Assembly (NCBI RefSeq): GCF_000422265.1
Contig: NZ_AULL01000013.1
Coordinates: forward strand, 248,001-312,000
Length of the DNA: 64,000 nt
DNA from: Kaistella palustris DSM 21579
GTDB lineage: Bacteria > Bacteroidota > Bacteroidia > Flavobacteriales > Weeksellaceae
Reading direction: 5' to 3'
The notes under the pieces are model-generated. The model was given only the letters and a program-made list of their open reading frames with translations. It had not been told where the DNA came from and made no database searches. The position numbers were made by a program, and so were the translations under genes. The stretch's first letter is position 1. Every line of letters starts with the position of its first letter. This document shows, piece after piece, positions 8,984-17,065 of this stretch.

Positions 8984-9628
8984 TTATTTCAAACTCACGT
9001 TATTCATTTGCCGCATAATCCAGGTATGCTTTCTTTTTAAGTAGGCAGAAGGGTTTTTCGGGTCGTATTGCTTGGGATTTGGCAAAATAGCGGCGATCCA
9101 GGCCGCTTCACTCTTGGTAAGACTGGCGGAACTTTTATGAAAATAATATTGCGAGGCCGCCTCTACTCCGAAAACACCGCGTCCCATTTCAATTGAATTC
9201 AGGTAGCGTTCCAGGATCACATCTTTTCCCCAGGCAATCTCGATGATGAAGGTGTATACGGCTTCAAGTCCTTTCCGCACCCAGCTTCTGCCCTGCCACA
9301 GAAATATATTTTTTGCGGTCTGTTGCGAAATAGTACTTCCGCCGCGGATTCTTTTACCGCTTTCATTATGTTTCATCGCGTTTTCAATCGCTTTGTAATC
9401 GAAACCTTTATGCGTAAAAAAGGACTGATCTTCCGAGGCGATCACAGCTTTTTTTACGTTAGTTCCCATTTCATCATAAGAAATATAATCGCGCTGCAGT
9501 TTCTGATATTCGAACAGACCGCCGATCTGCGTAAGCGTAACCGGTGGATTGAAGAATTTGCCCCAAACTATGAACAGGATATTGGCGAGGATAAGAAGTA
9601 AAAAGATTTTTTTGATTTTCTTCCACAT
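8984..9628 (-). CDS. mtgA: Monofunctional peptidoglycan transglycosylase
   Basis: A 214-residue glycosyltransferase family 51 enzyme that polymerises lipid II into glycan strands on the outer face of the inner membrane. It has one N-terminal membrane anchor (about residues 8-23). The catalytic glutamate motif EDQSFF starts at residue 66, followed by GGSTISQQTAKNIFLW, RKGLEAVYTFIIE and ERYLNSIEMGRGVFGVE, all diagnostic of the family. Length fits MtgA, with no transpeptidase domain. Upstream at 9665-9672 is a TATTTTTG promoter box. Confidence 0.95.
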   Translation of the reverse strand: MWKKIKKIFLLLILANILFIVWGKFFNPPVTLTQIGGLFEYQKLQRDYISYDEMGTNVKKAVIASEDQSFFTHKGFDYKAIENAMKHNESGKRIRGGSTISQQTAKNIFLWQGRSWVRKGLEAVYTFIIEIAWGKDVILERYLNSIEMGRGVFGVEAASQYYFHKSSASLTKSEAAWIAAILPNPKQYDPKNPSAYLKRKHTWIMRQMNNVSLK

Positions 9629-9664
9629 GGTTTAGAAAAGTGAGTTTTTAGATTTTCTACGCCG

Positions 9665-9672
9665 CAAAAATA
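9665..9672 (-). promoter_or_regulatory. TAnnTTTG box for mtgA
   Basis: TATTTTTG on the minus strand, 36 bp before the mtgA ATG and just inside the gap after the neighbouring lipoprotein gene. Confidence 0.55.
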
Positions 9673-9682
9673 GGCATATAAT

Positions 9683-10729
9683 TTACTTCAGCTCCTTCAA
9701 AAATGTTAATTTATAATCCGGCAGCAACTGTGGATGAAAGATTTTTATGTAATCCTTTAAAACCAGATCAGCGCGTACGACACCGCTTTCGAAGTAATCG
9801 TTTGATTTGCCCACTTCCCTGCCGGTCAGCGTATAGAGTTTGCCGTTTTTATACACATTCATCTTCGCATAATTGGGATCGATCTGCAGCATTTCTTTTT
9901 TGGTCTGATGGTTTCCTGCATTTACCCAGAATTTCGCCTTTTCAGCTTTTACGAAAACTTCTTCGAAGCTCAGCGGAACTGCTTTGGCTTCTGGACTGTC
10001 AGCGTTGATGTAATGCGCGCCTGCATCCGAAAGGAACTGTGCGAGGTTTGTTTTTCCGCCGGGCAAAAACCATTGGTTCCCGTACATTTCATTACTTAAA
10101 ACGAGCGGTCTTTCTTTTGTGGTAGCTGCAAGTTGTTTCAGGGAATCATAACTTTTTTTAATGGAACTGTAGCGGCTTTCTGCCTTTTCAGTAACATTGA
10201 ATAATTTCCCAAATACCAGTAAATATTTTGATTTTTCCAGTGGGTTCTGCTCCAGATATTCATCCAGAAAAATAATTTCAATTCCGTTTTTTCGGATGAG
10301 ATCGTAGGTATTGTCAAAACTTGAAATGTAATTGGTGAAGATCACATCGGGCTTTAACGCAATGATCTTCTCCACATCATATTTCTGTTCGTTACCAATA
10401 TCTGCAATTTTACCTTCGCTAAGCAGCGGTTTGATTTGCGGAGAATACACATATTCCGGACTTGAAATGCCCACAATGCGGTCTGCAAGATCAAGTTCGG
10501 TGAAATATCCCACCAAACTGGCATTAAGTAGGATTACGCGTTTAAAAGGCAGTTTTGAAGAAGGTATTTTATAGTTGAATTTTCCCGACTGCAGCTCAAT
10601 AGTGTTGGCATCAGCTTTATATTTTACATTTGCGGAGATGGGCTGCCAATTTTGATCCGCAGAAACCTGTTCTTTTTTACAGGAAAAAAGTATCAGCAGT
10701 GAAAAAATAAATAAAAAAGTAGATTTCAT
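9683..10729 (-). CDS. Periplasmic metal-chelate/cobalamin-type ABC binding lipoprotein
   Basis: A 348-residue lipoprotein: the signal peptide ends in the lipobox LFSC with cysteine 17. The fold looks like class III binding proteins (FepB/BtuF/TroA type): VILLNASLVGYFTELDLADRIVGIS and KIIALKPDVIFTNYI are typical of its two lobes joined by a helix. It would capture an iron-siderophore, haem or cobalamin complex outside the inner membrane. No permease or ATPase gene is adjacent, so its transporter must lie elsewhere. The gene is divergent from tRNA-Arg. The substrate cannot be read from sequence. Confidence 0.8.
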   Translation of the reverse strand: MKSTFLFIFSLLILFSCKKEQVSADQNWQPISANVKYKADANTIELQSGKFNYKIPSSKLPFKRVILLNASLVGYFTELDLADRIVGISSPEYVYSPQIKPLLSEGKIADIGNEQKYDVEKIIALKPDVIFTNYISSFDNTYDLIRKNGIEIIFLDEYLEQNPLEKSKYLLVFGKLFNVTEKAESRYSSIKKSYDSLKQLAATTKERPLVLSNEMYGNQWFLPGGKTNLAQFLSDAGAHYINADSPEAKAVPLSFEEVFVKAEKAKFWVNAGNHQTKKEMLQIDPNYAKMNVYKNGKLYTLTGREVGKSNDYFESGVVRADLVLKDYIKIFHPQLLPDYKLTFLKELK

Positions 10730-10731
10730 TT

Positions 10732-10760
10732 TTGAAAGAAGATAAATTGTGTTATATTTG
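10732..10760 (+). promoter_or_regulatory. Promoter of tRNA-Arg
   Basis: TTG at 10732-10734 and TATATTTG at 10753-10760 are separated by 18 bp, a full match to the flavobacterial -33/-7 pattern TTG-N17-23-TAnnTTTG. The tRNA begins 13 bp later. Confidence 0.8.
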
Positions 10761-10773
10761 CAAACCTAAAAAA

Positions 10774-10847
10774 GGCCTCGTGGCGCAACTGAATAGCGCA
10801 CCTGATTACGGCTCAGGAGGTTACAGGTTTGAATCCTGTCGAGGTCA
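10774..10847 (+). tRNA. tRNA-Arg (ACG)
   Basis: A complete 74-nt cloverleaf. The acceptor stem GGCCTCG (10774-10780) pairs with CGAGGTC (10840-10846), with one G-U pair. The anticodon stem CCTGA/TCAGG encloses a 7-nt loop with ACG at 10808-10810. The T arm ACAGG-TTTGAAT-CCTGT is intact. The 3' CCA is not encoded. The wobble A is expected to be deaminated to inosine. Confidence 0.95.
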
Positions 10848-10850
10848 CAA

Positions 10851-10875
10851 AACCCAGCATTTGCTGGGTTTTTTT
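10851..10875 (+). terminator. Terminator after tRNA-Arg
   Basis: A 9-bp perfect stem, AACCCAGCA (10851-10859) and TGCTGGGTT (10862-10870), is followed by a T run. It overlaps the end of the convergent prmA gene by two bases. Confidence 0.9.
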
Positions 10876-11701
10876 ATTTTTCAAGCAGTAGGGAAACCCA
10901 TTCTTCACGCTGGATTTTCTTTTTCAAAGTTAAATTTTGCGCCGTGCAAACTTCCAGAATATCATCAACATCAAAGAAACAAAGACCTGAAAGCAAAAGC
11001 TGACCGCCGGAATTTAAAACGGAAACATAAGTCGGGATATCAGAGATCAGAATATTTCTGTTGATGTTTGCCAGAATGATGTCAAAATTTTCTTCGCCAA
11101 GGTTTTCAGCTGTGCCCTGCGAGATTTCCAGGTCAACATTGTTTCGGGCGGCATTTTCTATGGAATTTTCCACGGACCATTCATCAATATCAATGGCGAC
11201 GGTTTTTGCTGCTCCCTGCTGTTTTGCAAAAATCGCCAAGACTGAAGTTCCGCAACCCATATCGAGGACTGTTTTATTGCGAAAATCCATATCCAGCATT
11301 TGCTGGATCATAAGATAAGTCGTCGCATGATGACCGGTGCCGAAAGACATTTTTGGCTGTATGATGATCTCGTGCGGTAAACCCTGATTCCCATGAAATT
11401 CTGCGCGGATGGAAACCTGATTTTCAATATTGATCGGCGAAAAGTTCTTTTCCCACTCTTCATTCCAGTTGATGTTCGGCATTTCGGTGTATGAGTAAGA
11501 AACCTGAATTTCCGGATTCTGCAAAAGATGGAGTTGTTTTAAATCTTCTTCGCGGAACTGTTCTTTTTGTATGTATGCCAGGATACCGTCGTGTTCTTCG
11601 GTGAAACTGTCGAAACCGATACCGATCAGTTCGGCCATCAGAATCTCGTTCCAGGGTTGAAGCGGAACTATTTTAAAGTTGAATTCTAAATAATTATTCA
11701 T
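10874..11701 (-). CDS. prmA: Ribosomal protein L11 methyltransferase
   Basis: A 275-residue SAM-dependent methyltransferase that trimethylates ribosomal protein L11. The motif VLDMGCGTSVLAIFAKQ binds SAM, ILANINRNIL is the PrmA-type post-II motif, and the N-terminal half carries the substrate-recognition domain with MSFGTGHHATT just before the SAM fold, as in the family. The short EEWVSLLLEK end is also typical. It ends against the tRNA-Arg terminator. Confidence 0.95.
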   Translation of the reverse strand: MNNYLEFNFKIVPLQPWNEILMAELIGIGFDSFTEEHDGILAYIQKEQFREEDLKQLHLLQNPEIQVSYSYTEMPNINWNEEWEKNFSPINIENQVSIRAEFHGNQGLPHEIIIQPKMSFGTGHHATTYLMIQQMLDMDFRNKTVLDMGCGTSVLAIFAKQQGAAKTVAIDIDEWSVENSIENAARNNVDLEISQGTAENLGEENFDIILANINRNILISDIPTYVSVLNSGGQLLLSGLCFFDVDDILEVCTAQNLTLKKKIQREEWVSLLLEK

Positions 11702-11746
11702 TGTAAATTTTTGTAAAAATAACCAATTTTGCTGTTAAAAACTTCC

Positions 11747-11822
11747 TGCGCCCCGACCTGAATGGAGCTCTCCCGCGCCGCGCGGGAAGCGGGAATGGAG
11801 GGCGGAAATGTGCGCCCAAATT
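11747..11822. repeat. Dispersed hairpin repeat, copy 1
   Basis: A GC-rich element abutting the 3' end of the glycosyltransferase gene. It contains TGGAGCTC, a perfect 7-bp stem TCCCGCG/CGCGGGA (11771-11777 and 11781-11787), then AGCGGG and the end GCCCAAATT. The copy at 58661-58814 has the same outer pieces in the same order with a different stem between them. Confidence 0.75.
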
Positions 11823-12836
11823 CTACTTATAGAAATGATGCGGAAAGGCATCTTCGGGTTTCTGGCGTATAACATTGAGCAAAATCCACGATTTTAAAAA
11901 ACCGAAGCCGTAGGAGAACATCTGTATGTAAGTGGAAATGACCGCCAGTGCGGCGATGCTCACGTTGCGCGTTTTGTAGAGTGCGTGAAAAAAGACGAGA
12001 AAGGTGTAAAACCCGTAAAATCCTAAAATAAGGCCGTTGTGAAACATGAAATATTCCAGAAAACCCAGGATATAACCCAGGAAAAAAAGCGAGGGAAAGG
12101 CAAATGAAAATTTCACGTATTCCGGGTGACGCTGGTTTAAAATGGGACGCGCACAGCCGAACTGGTACACCTGTTTTGAGAATTTGCCAAAATCAACACG
12201 ACGCTTATGATACACGCCGATATCATCAAAAAAAGCGGTGCTAAAGCCGTTTTCCCAAAGTTTCATCGAGAGGTCCGGATCTTCACCAATGCGCATTTCG
12301 GAAAAACCGCCAACCTTTTCAAAAGCTGACTGGCGGACGCCCATATTGAAACTGCGCGGCTGAAATTTACTGATGGCTTTTTTGCTTCCCCGAATGCCGC
12401 CCGTTGTAAAAACAGACGTCATGGAATAGGAAATGGCTTTCTGCATCAGATTAAAACCTTTGTGCGCTTTATCGGCACCACCAAAAGCATCGCAGGATAT
12501 TTCACTTAAATTTTTCCTGATGTTTTCTATGTAATCCTGCTCCACAATCACATCTGAATCTACAAAAACCAGCCAGCTCTGAGCCACATCTTGCGCGTGA
12601 ACCCGTTTTGCACCATAATTTCGCGACAAGCCCGGTCCTGAATTGTCTTTCCAGAAAAATTTTATGGAAAGACTTTGGTGGAAAAGATCTGCAGTGGGTT
12701 TTAAATTGATCTGTGAACCGTCATCAACAATAATGACCTCAAAATCTTTATCGGTCTGATGCGTGAGCGAATTGAGGAGTTCGAAAAGTTCGTCTTTCCT
12801 GTTGTAAATCGCGATGATGACGGAGATTGTAGGCAA
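11823..12836 (-). CDS. Family 2 glycosyltransferase with C-terminal membrane segments
   Basis: A 337-residue GT-A enzyme. The N-terminus ISVIIAIYNRKDELFELLNSL and VIIVDDGS form the nucleotide-sugar site, VFVDSDV is the metal-binding DxD-like motif, and ARNYGA-like RNYGAKRV with MRIGEDPDLSMKLWENG matches the acceptor-side ED motif. Two or three hydrophobic segments after about residue 235 suggest membrane attachment. It probably makes a surface glycan or glycolipid; donor and acceptor are unknown. It is 48 bp downstream of the rRNA methyltransferase on the same strand. Confidence 0.88.
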   Translation of the reverse strand: MPTISVIIAIYNRKDELFELLNSLTHQTDKDFEVIIVDDGSQINLKPTADLFHQSLSIKFFWKDNSGPGLSRNYGAKRVHAQDVAQSWLVFVDSDVIVEQDYIENIRKNLSEISCDAFGGADKAHKGFNLMQKAISYSMTSVFTTGGIRGSKKAISKFQPRSFNMGVRQSAFEKVGGFSEMRIGEDPDLSMKLWENGFSTAFFDDIGVYHKRRVDFGKFSKQVYQFGCARPILNQRHPEYVKFSFAFPSLFFLGYILGFLEYFMFHNGLILGFYGFYTFLVFFHALYKTRNVSIAALAVISTYIQMFSYGFGFLKSWILLNVIRQKPEDAFPHHFYK

Positions 12837-12884
12837 TGTAACAAGTTAAAAGTGTAACAATAAAACAGTAAAATGGAATATTGT

Positions 12885-14054
12885 TTAGGTCGGTTCGTTT
12901 GTTAATTTGTGAATTTTCTTGGTGCCTTCGTACATTTCGAACTGTAGAAAGCGACATTCCAGTTTTCCGTTGTACAGTTTAATCCGTCTGGATGGTCGTA
13001 GACCTACTTTTTTCATCGCATCCAGATCCGACGAAATGAGCCAGGCCAGTGTATTCGGATATCCCTGTTTGAAGGTGTCGCCAATTTTTTTGTAAAAATC
13101 GTCATCATTGATTTCGATCCGTTCGTCGTAGGGCGGATTGAAAACCATCATCAACGGAAACAGCTCTTTTTTGGACTGAAAGAAATCTTTTTCACGGACT
13201 TCGATGACTTCCTGTAATTCCACCGCTTCAATGTTGACCTTCGAGGCGTGCAGCATATTGGAGTCGATATCGTAGCCTACAATTTTGCCGGTAAATTCTT
13301 TAACCCGGTTAATGCGGACTTCCTTAATTGTTTTGAAAAGTTCTGCGTCATAGTTTTTCCAGTTCTGAAAACCGAATTTTCGCCGGAAGATCTGTGCGGG
13401 CAGATCGAGGGCGATCATGGCAGCTTCAATAAGCAATGTTCCGGAACCGCACATGGGATCCAGGAAATTACCTTTGCCATCCCAACCTGCGAGCTGCAGC
13501 ATGCCGCTTGCCAGGACTTCGTTCAGCGGTGCCTCGCCCTGCTCCTTGCGGTAACCTCTTTTAAACAAAGGATCACCCGAGGAATCCAGAGAAATTGTAA
13601 CGAGCTCACGATCAATATGAAGATGAAATTTAATGTCGGGATCGCGCGTATCGACAGTGGGTCTTTTTCTGTATTTAAAGTTAAAATAGTCGGCAATGGC
13701 ATCTTTCATCTTTAAAGAAATAAACTGCGAGTGATTAAATCTTTCAGAATAAACCGTGGCATCAATAGCGAAGGTCTGATCCACGGTCATATACTCATCC
13801 CACGGAAAAGCAAAAAGTTTGTCGTAAAACCGGTTTTCATCCCAGGCTTTAAAAGTGAGAACGGGAATCATAATTTTCAGCGCAGTTCGCGCAGAATAAT
13901 TTATTTTATAAAGGAAGCCGAGATCACCCTCGCAGTTCACGGCGCGGTTTTTAACTTCCACGTTCTTGCCGCCGAGTTTTCTTATTTCTTCTGCCAGAAT
14001 CTCTTCGAGGCCGAAAAGCGTTTTAATCTGTATTTTTAAATTTTCTGTATCCAT
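12885..14054 (-). CDS. THUMP-domain 23S rRNA/RNA guanine methyltransferase (RlmL N-half-like)
   Basis: A 389-residue enzyme with an N-terminal THUMP RNA-binding domain (about residues 5-155) and a Rossmann methyltransferase domain. LFKRGYRKEQGEAPLNEVLASGML, FLDPMCGSGTLLIEAAMI and the catalytic NPPYDERI are the signature of the RlmL/Trm14 group that makes N2-methylguanosine. It corresponds to the first half of E. coli RlmL and lacks the second methyltransferase half, as is usual outside the gammaproteobacteria. The target base (m2G2445 in E. coli) is inferred. Confidence 0.9.
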   Translation of the reverse strand: MDTENLKIQIKTLFGLEEILAEEIRKLGGKNVEVKNRAVNCEGDLGFLYKINYSARTALKIMIPVLTFKAWDENRFYDKLFAFPWDEYMTVDQTFAIDATVYSERFNHSQFISLKMKDAIADYFNFKYRKRPTVDTRDPDIKFHLHIDRELVTISLDSSGDPLFKRGYRKEQGEAPLNEVLASGMLQLAGWDGKGNFLDPMCGSGTLLIEAAMIALDLPAQIFRRKFGFQNWKNYDAELFKTIKEVRINRVKEFTGKIVGYDIDSNMLHASKVNIEAVELQEVIEVREKDFFQSKKELFPLMMVFNPPYDERIEINDDDFYKKIGDTFKQGYPNTLAWLISSDLDAMKKVGLRPSRRIKLYNGKLECRFLQFEMYEGTKKIHKLTNEPT

Positions 14055-14131
14055 AGTATTGCCGCAACTTTCCGCAGTTCTGATGCTAAAAAGCAGGTCT
14101 GGGTTTGCTAAGTTATATCGGCAAATTTAGT

Positions 14132-14139
14132 TATTTTTG
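14132..14139 (+). promoter_or_regulatory. TAnnTTTG box four bases before an ATG
   Basis: TATTTTTG ends at 14139 and the start codon is at 14144. With transcription normally beginning a few bases after this box, the mRNA would be leaderless. Confidence 0.65.
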
Positions 14140-14143
14140 CACA

Positions 14144-14884
14144 ATGGCATGGTTCGAAACTTGGTTTGATACTCCTTACTATCATATTCTTTACAAAAAC
14201 AGAGATTTCCGCGAGGCGGAAAATTTTATTTCACTCCTTACAGCGCATCTGCAGATCCCTGAAAACTCTACTATAATCGACCTCGCCTGCGGCAAAGGAC
14301 GGCACTCCATCTACCTCAATAAAATGGGTTTCAATGTTTTAGGCGTGGATCTTTCCAAAGAAAGCATTTTTCATAACAAGCAGTTTGAGACGACAGGTTT
14401 ACGGTTTGATGTGCACGATATGCGCGATGAGATCTACCCGACGGTTTCGCCGGCGAAGGCAGATGCGGTTTTCAATCTCTTTACCAGCTTCGGTTATTTT
14501 GATAAAGCGGAAGATGACAGGAAAGTCTTCAGGTCGATCTCCCATGTATTAAAAGATGAGGGTTATTTTGTGCTTGATTTCCTGAATGAAAAATGGGTGC
14601 GTAAAACGCTGGTACCGGAATATGTGACCAGAAAAGGAAATATTGATTTCCATATCAAGAAACGTATTGATGAGCAGCACATCATCAAAGACATTAATTT
14701 TACGGATAAAGGTAAGAAACACCATTATTTCGAGAAAGTAAAGCTACATACATTGGAAGAGATCGGAAATTATGCTGCTGATTTCGGATTTGAAACGGTA
14801 GATATTTTCGGTGATTATGATCTCGGTGCATTTGATCTGGAAAAATCGCCGCGCTGCATCAACATATTCCGAAAGAAATCTTAA
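14144..14884 (+). CDS. Class I SAM-dependent methyltransferase
   Basis: A 246-residue protein. TIIDLACGKGRHSIYLNKMG is a motif I of the Rossmann methyltransferase fold, followed by VLGVDLSKESI and FNLFTSFGYF. The substrate is unknown; the compact fold suggests a small-molecule or ubiquinone-like substrate class. The frame extends upstream to 14105, but that stretch contains the promoter box 14132-14139, so ATG at 14144 (MAWFETWF) is chosen. The ZIP transporter gene follows after 15 bp. Confidence 0.85.
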   Translation: MAWFETWFDTPYYHILYKNRDFREAENFISLLTAHLQIPENSTIIDLACGKGRHSIYLNKMGFNVLGVDLSKESIFHNKQFETTGLRFDVHDMRDEIYPTVSPAKADAVFNLFTSFGYFDKAEDDRKVFRSISHVLKDEGYFVLDFLNEKWVRKTLVPEYVTRKGNIDFHIKKRIDEQHIIKDINFTDKGKKHHYFEKVKLHTLEEIGNYAADFGFETVDIFGDYDLGAFDLEKSPRCINIFRKKS

Positions 14885-14899
14885 TTAAAGCTGAGTTTT

Positions 14900-15592
14900 A
14901 TGATTGTAGCCCTTTTAATTTCAAGCGTACTGATCGGTGTGCTGTTGGGGAAATTTTTCGGAGAAAAGCAAAAATTTGCCAAGAGTCTTCTGGTGGTAAG
15001 TGCGGGTTTTTTGATCACGATCTGTCTTAATGAAGTCTTCCCGGAGATTTATGTCGCTGATCAGCGGAATATTGGAATATGGGTAATCGGCGGCGTACTG
15101 TTGCAGATGTTGCTGGAAAATTTAACCAAAGGTTTCGAGCACGGGCATTTTCACCACCATACGGAAGGTAAAAATATCCTGCCGTTTGCATTGATGGTTG
15201 GCCTTTTTATACATGCTTTTCTGGAGGGTATCCCGCTTTCAAATCAAGACAGTGTGCTTACACCTTATCTGACCGGTATTTTAGTACATAACATTCCGAT
15301 CTCATTTATCTTAGGTGCTTTTTTGGTGAAGAATAAAAAGTTTTCACCTTCAGCGGTGCTGATCATTTCGCTTTTTGCGCTCGCCTCGCCGTGCGGATTC
15401 TTACTCGGACAATATTTCAACCCGGATTTAGAAGTATATTTTCTCGCTCTTGTGGGAGGAATTTTCCTTCATATTTCATCTGTCATCATTTTTGAAAGCA
15501 ATAAAAACCACAATGTCGACTGGCAGAAACTCGGTCTCGTGCTGCTTGGTGTGGTGCTTGCAATGACCGGGCATCTTTTTCACAGCCATTAA
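14900..15592 (+). CDS. ZIP-family divalent metal transporter
   Basis: A 230-residue membrane protein with about seven or eight helices. The histidine-rich loop at residues 79-90 (EHGHFHHHTEG) and the paired motifs HAFLEGIPLS and HNIPISFILGAF in consecutive helices are the metal-binding helices of ZIP proteins, which bring zinc or other divalent metals into the cytoplasm. It is probably co-transcribed with the upstream methyltransferase. No metal-responsive site was seen upstream. Confidence 0.88.
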   Translation: MIVALLISSVLIGVLLGKFFGEKQKFAKSLLVVSAGFLITICLNEVFPEIYVADQRNIGIWVIGGVLLQMLLENLTKGFEHGHFHHHTEGKNILPFALMVGLFIHAFLEGIPLSNQDSVLTPYLTGILVHNIPISFILGAFLVKNKKFSPSAVLIISLFALASPCGFLLGQYFNPDLEVYFLALVGGIFLHISSVIIFESNKNHNVDWQKLGLVLLGVVLAMTGHLFHSH

Positions 15593-15618
15593 AAAAAAAC
15601 TCCGGATTTCTCCGGAGT
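15591..15618 (-). terminator. Terminator of the FadL-like porin gene
   Basis: Hairpin ACTCCGGA (15599-15606) and TCCGGAGT (15611-15618); on the minus strand it is followed by a run of T (the A run at 15591-15599). It may serve the convergent ZIP gene less efficiently. Confidence 0.85.
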
Positions 15619-15648
15619 CAGCATCAATATTTCACTTAATTCTGAAAA

Positions 15649-17037
15649 TTAAAATTTCCAGCCGAGTGTAATAAAGAAATTGTCTTTTGTGTTTTTCACG
15701 TCAGATACTATGGCATCATTTGAATTCACAATATATTGATTTGAAAAGTATCCTGTATTATTCGCAGCTGATCCTTGAAGGAAGGGACTGGAGTAATCGG
15801 AACTAATGTTCTGGTAAGCAGCATCGATAAAGAATGATTTAAAATCGTAGCCTATACCTGCACCGATTGTATTCCTTTTTCCCAGGATCATATCATTGGA
15901 GTTCTGATTTGGCAGACTTGCTCCACCAAGCGTCACGGAGTCAAACGGACTCGACGCAAAAGCATAGCCACCTCTAACGCGCAGACCGTCCCACCGGTAT
16001 TCGGCACCTACTTTTACTTCAGACAGATTTTTTGCATTTGCGGAGAAAAACCGGTTGAGTTCATTTTCAGCTTCACCATATACTTTATATTTCGGTTTTG
16101 TTAAACCTAATGAATAGTCTACGTTGATAGCGAAATTTTTATTCGCCACATATGCAGCACTTAAGGTTGCTTTCATAGGAGATGAAAGGTTTCGGTCTTC
16201 GGTGTAAGTTCCGTCTACAGGATTCTCATACTCATTATACAACCGTGATATACTCCACCAAGTAGGCGTTTCCAGTGCGGCTCCAACTCGGAATTGCGGA
16301 TTTATCTTTCCGATTACACCAACGGAAGCGGAAAACCCGGTCGATGATTCCGAGAAGGGCGTATACTGTTTGTTATAGACGTCGGTTATACCATCGCTGT
16401 CAGTAAACGCTGCAGAATCGTACTGATCGAGCTGCGCATTATGGAAATTTAAGCCTGCGCCAATATAAATTCTGTTATCATAATTTCCGCCCACACCTAT
16501 GTTCATTTTCGAAAGATTACCATAACGGTTATACGCATGACCTGCAAAAGACAGTTCATCGATAAGTGCACCGCCGGCATCATTGATGTCGTAGATCAAT
16601 CCGGAATTGCCGGGAGTTTCAGAATAGTCTTCAAGGCTTTTATTGGAATAATTTACGGCCACATTCACGAACTTCCAGGGAGATGCGGAACTAACAGGGA
16701 ACACAGCGATGGCACCCACATTTCCAAGGTCTGTATTGTTCACCTTGTAATCGAGAGATTTGCCAGCGTAACCCGTCGAGTTTTTACTGCTCTCAATATA
16801 GAGCGTACCAGACATTTCACTTGCAATACTTACCGCAATACCTGCAGGATTAGAGTTTAATACGGAAACATCGCCACCAAGAGCGCCCATGGAACCTGCC
16901 ATGGCATTATATTTCGAGGTTCCGTCCAATGACGAGTGTGAGTAAACTTCTGTGGTATTTCTAATGGTTGATATATCCTGCGCATTTGCAAAGTAGGCTG
17001 CAGATATGCTTAAAATCGCTAACGACTTTTTAATCAT
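15649..17037 (-). CDS. OmpP1/FadL-family outer-membrane transport protein
   Basis: A 462-residue outer-membrane protein. The signal peptide ends in FANAQ (about residue 20). The early segment ARYNAMAG-like KYNAMAGSMGALGGDVSVLNSNPAGIAV is characteristic of FadL/TodX proteins, whose N-terminal plug includes the NPAG motif. The rest is beta-barrel-like, ending in FITLGWKF with a terminal aromatic residue as expected for barrel insertion. Substrate would be hydrophobic but is unknown. The next gene upstream on the same strand starts only 28 bp away. Confidence 0.8.
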   Translation of the reverse strand: MIKKSLAILSISAAYFANAQDISTIRNTTEVYSHSSLDGTSKYNAMAGSMGALGGDVSVLNSNPAGIAVSIASEMSGTLYIESSKNSTGYAGKSLDYKVNNTDLGNVGAIAVFPVSSASPWKFVNVAVNYSNKSLEDYSETPGNSGLIYDINDAGGALIDELSFAGHAYNRYGNLSKMNIGVGGNYDNRIYIGAGLNFHNAQLDQYDSAAFTDSDGITDVYNKQYTPFSESSTGFSASVGVIGKINPQFRVGAALETPTWWSISRLYNEYENPVDGTYTEDRNLSSPMKATLSAAYVANKNFAINVDYSLGLTKPKYKVYGEAENELNRFFSANAKNLSEVKVGAEYRWDGLRVRGGYAFASSPFDSVTLGGASLPNQNSNDMILGKRNTIGAGIGYDFKSFFIDAAYQNISSDYSSPFLQGSAANNTGYFSNQYIVNSNDAIVSDVKNTKDNFFITLGWKF

Positions 17038-17065
17038 TTTACTTTATTATATTTTTAAGTTTTTT

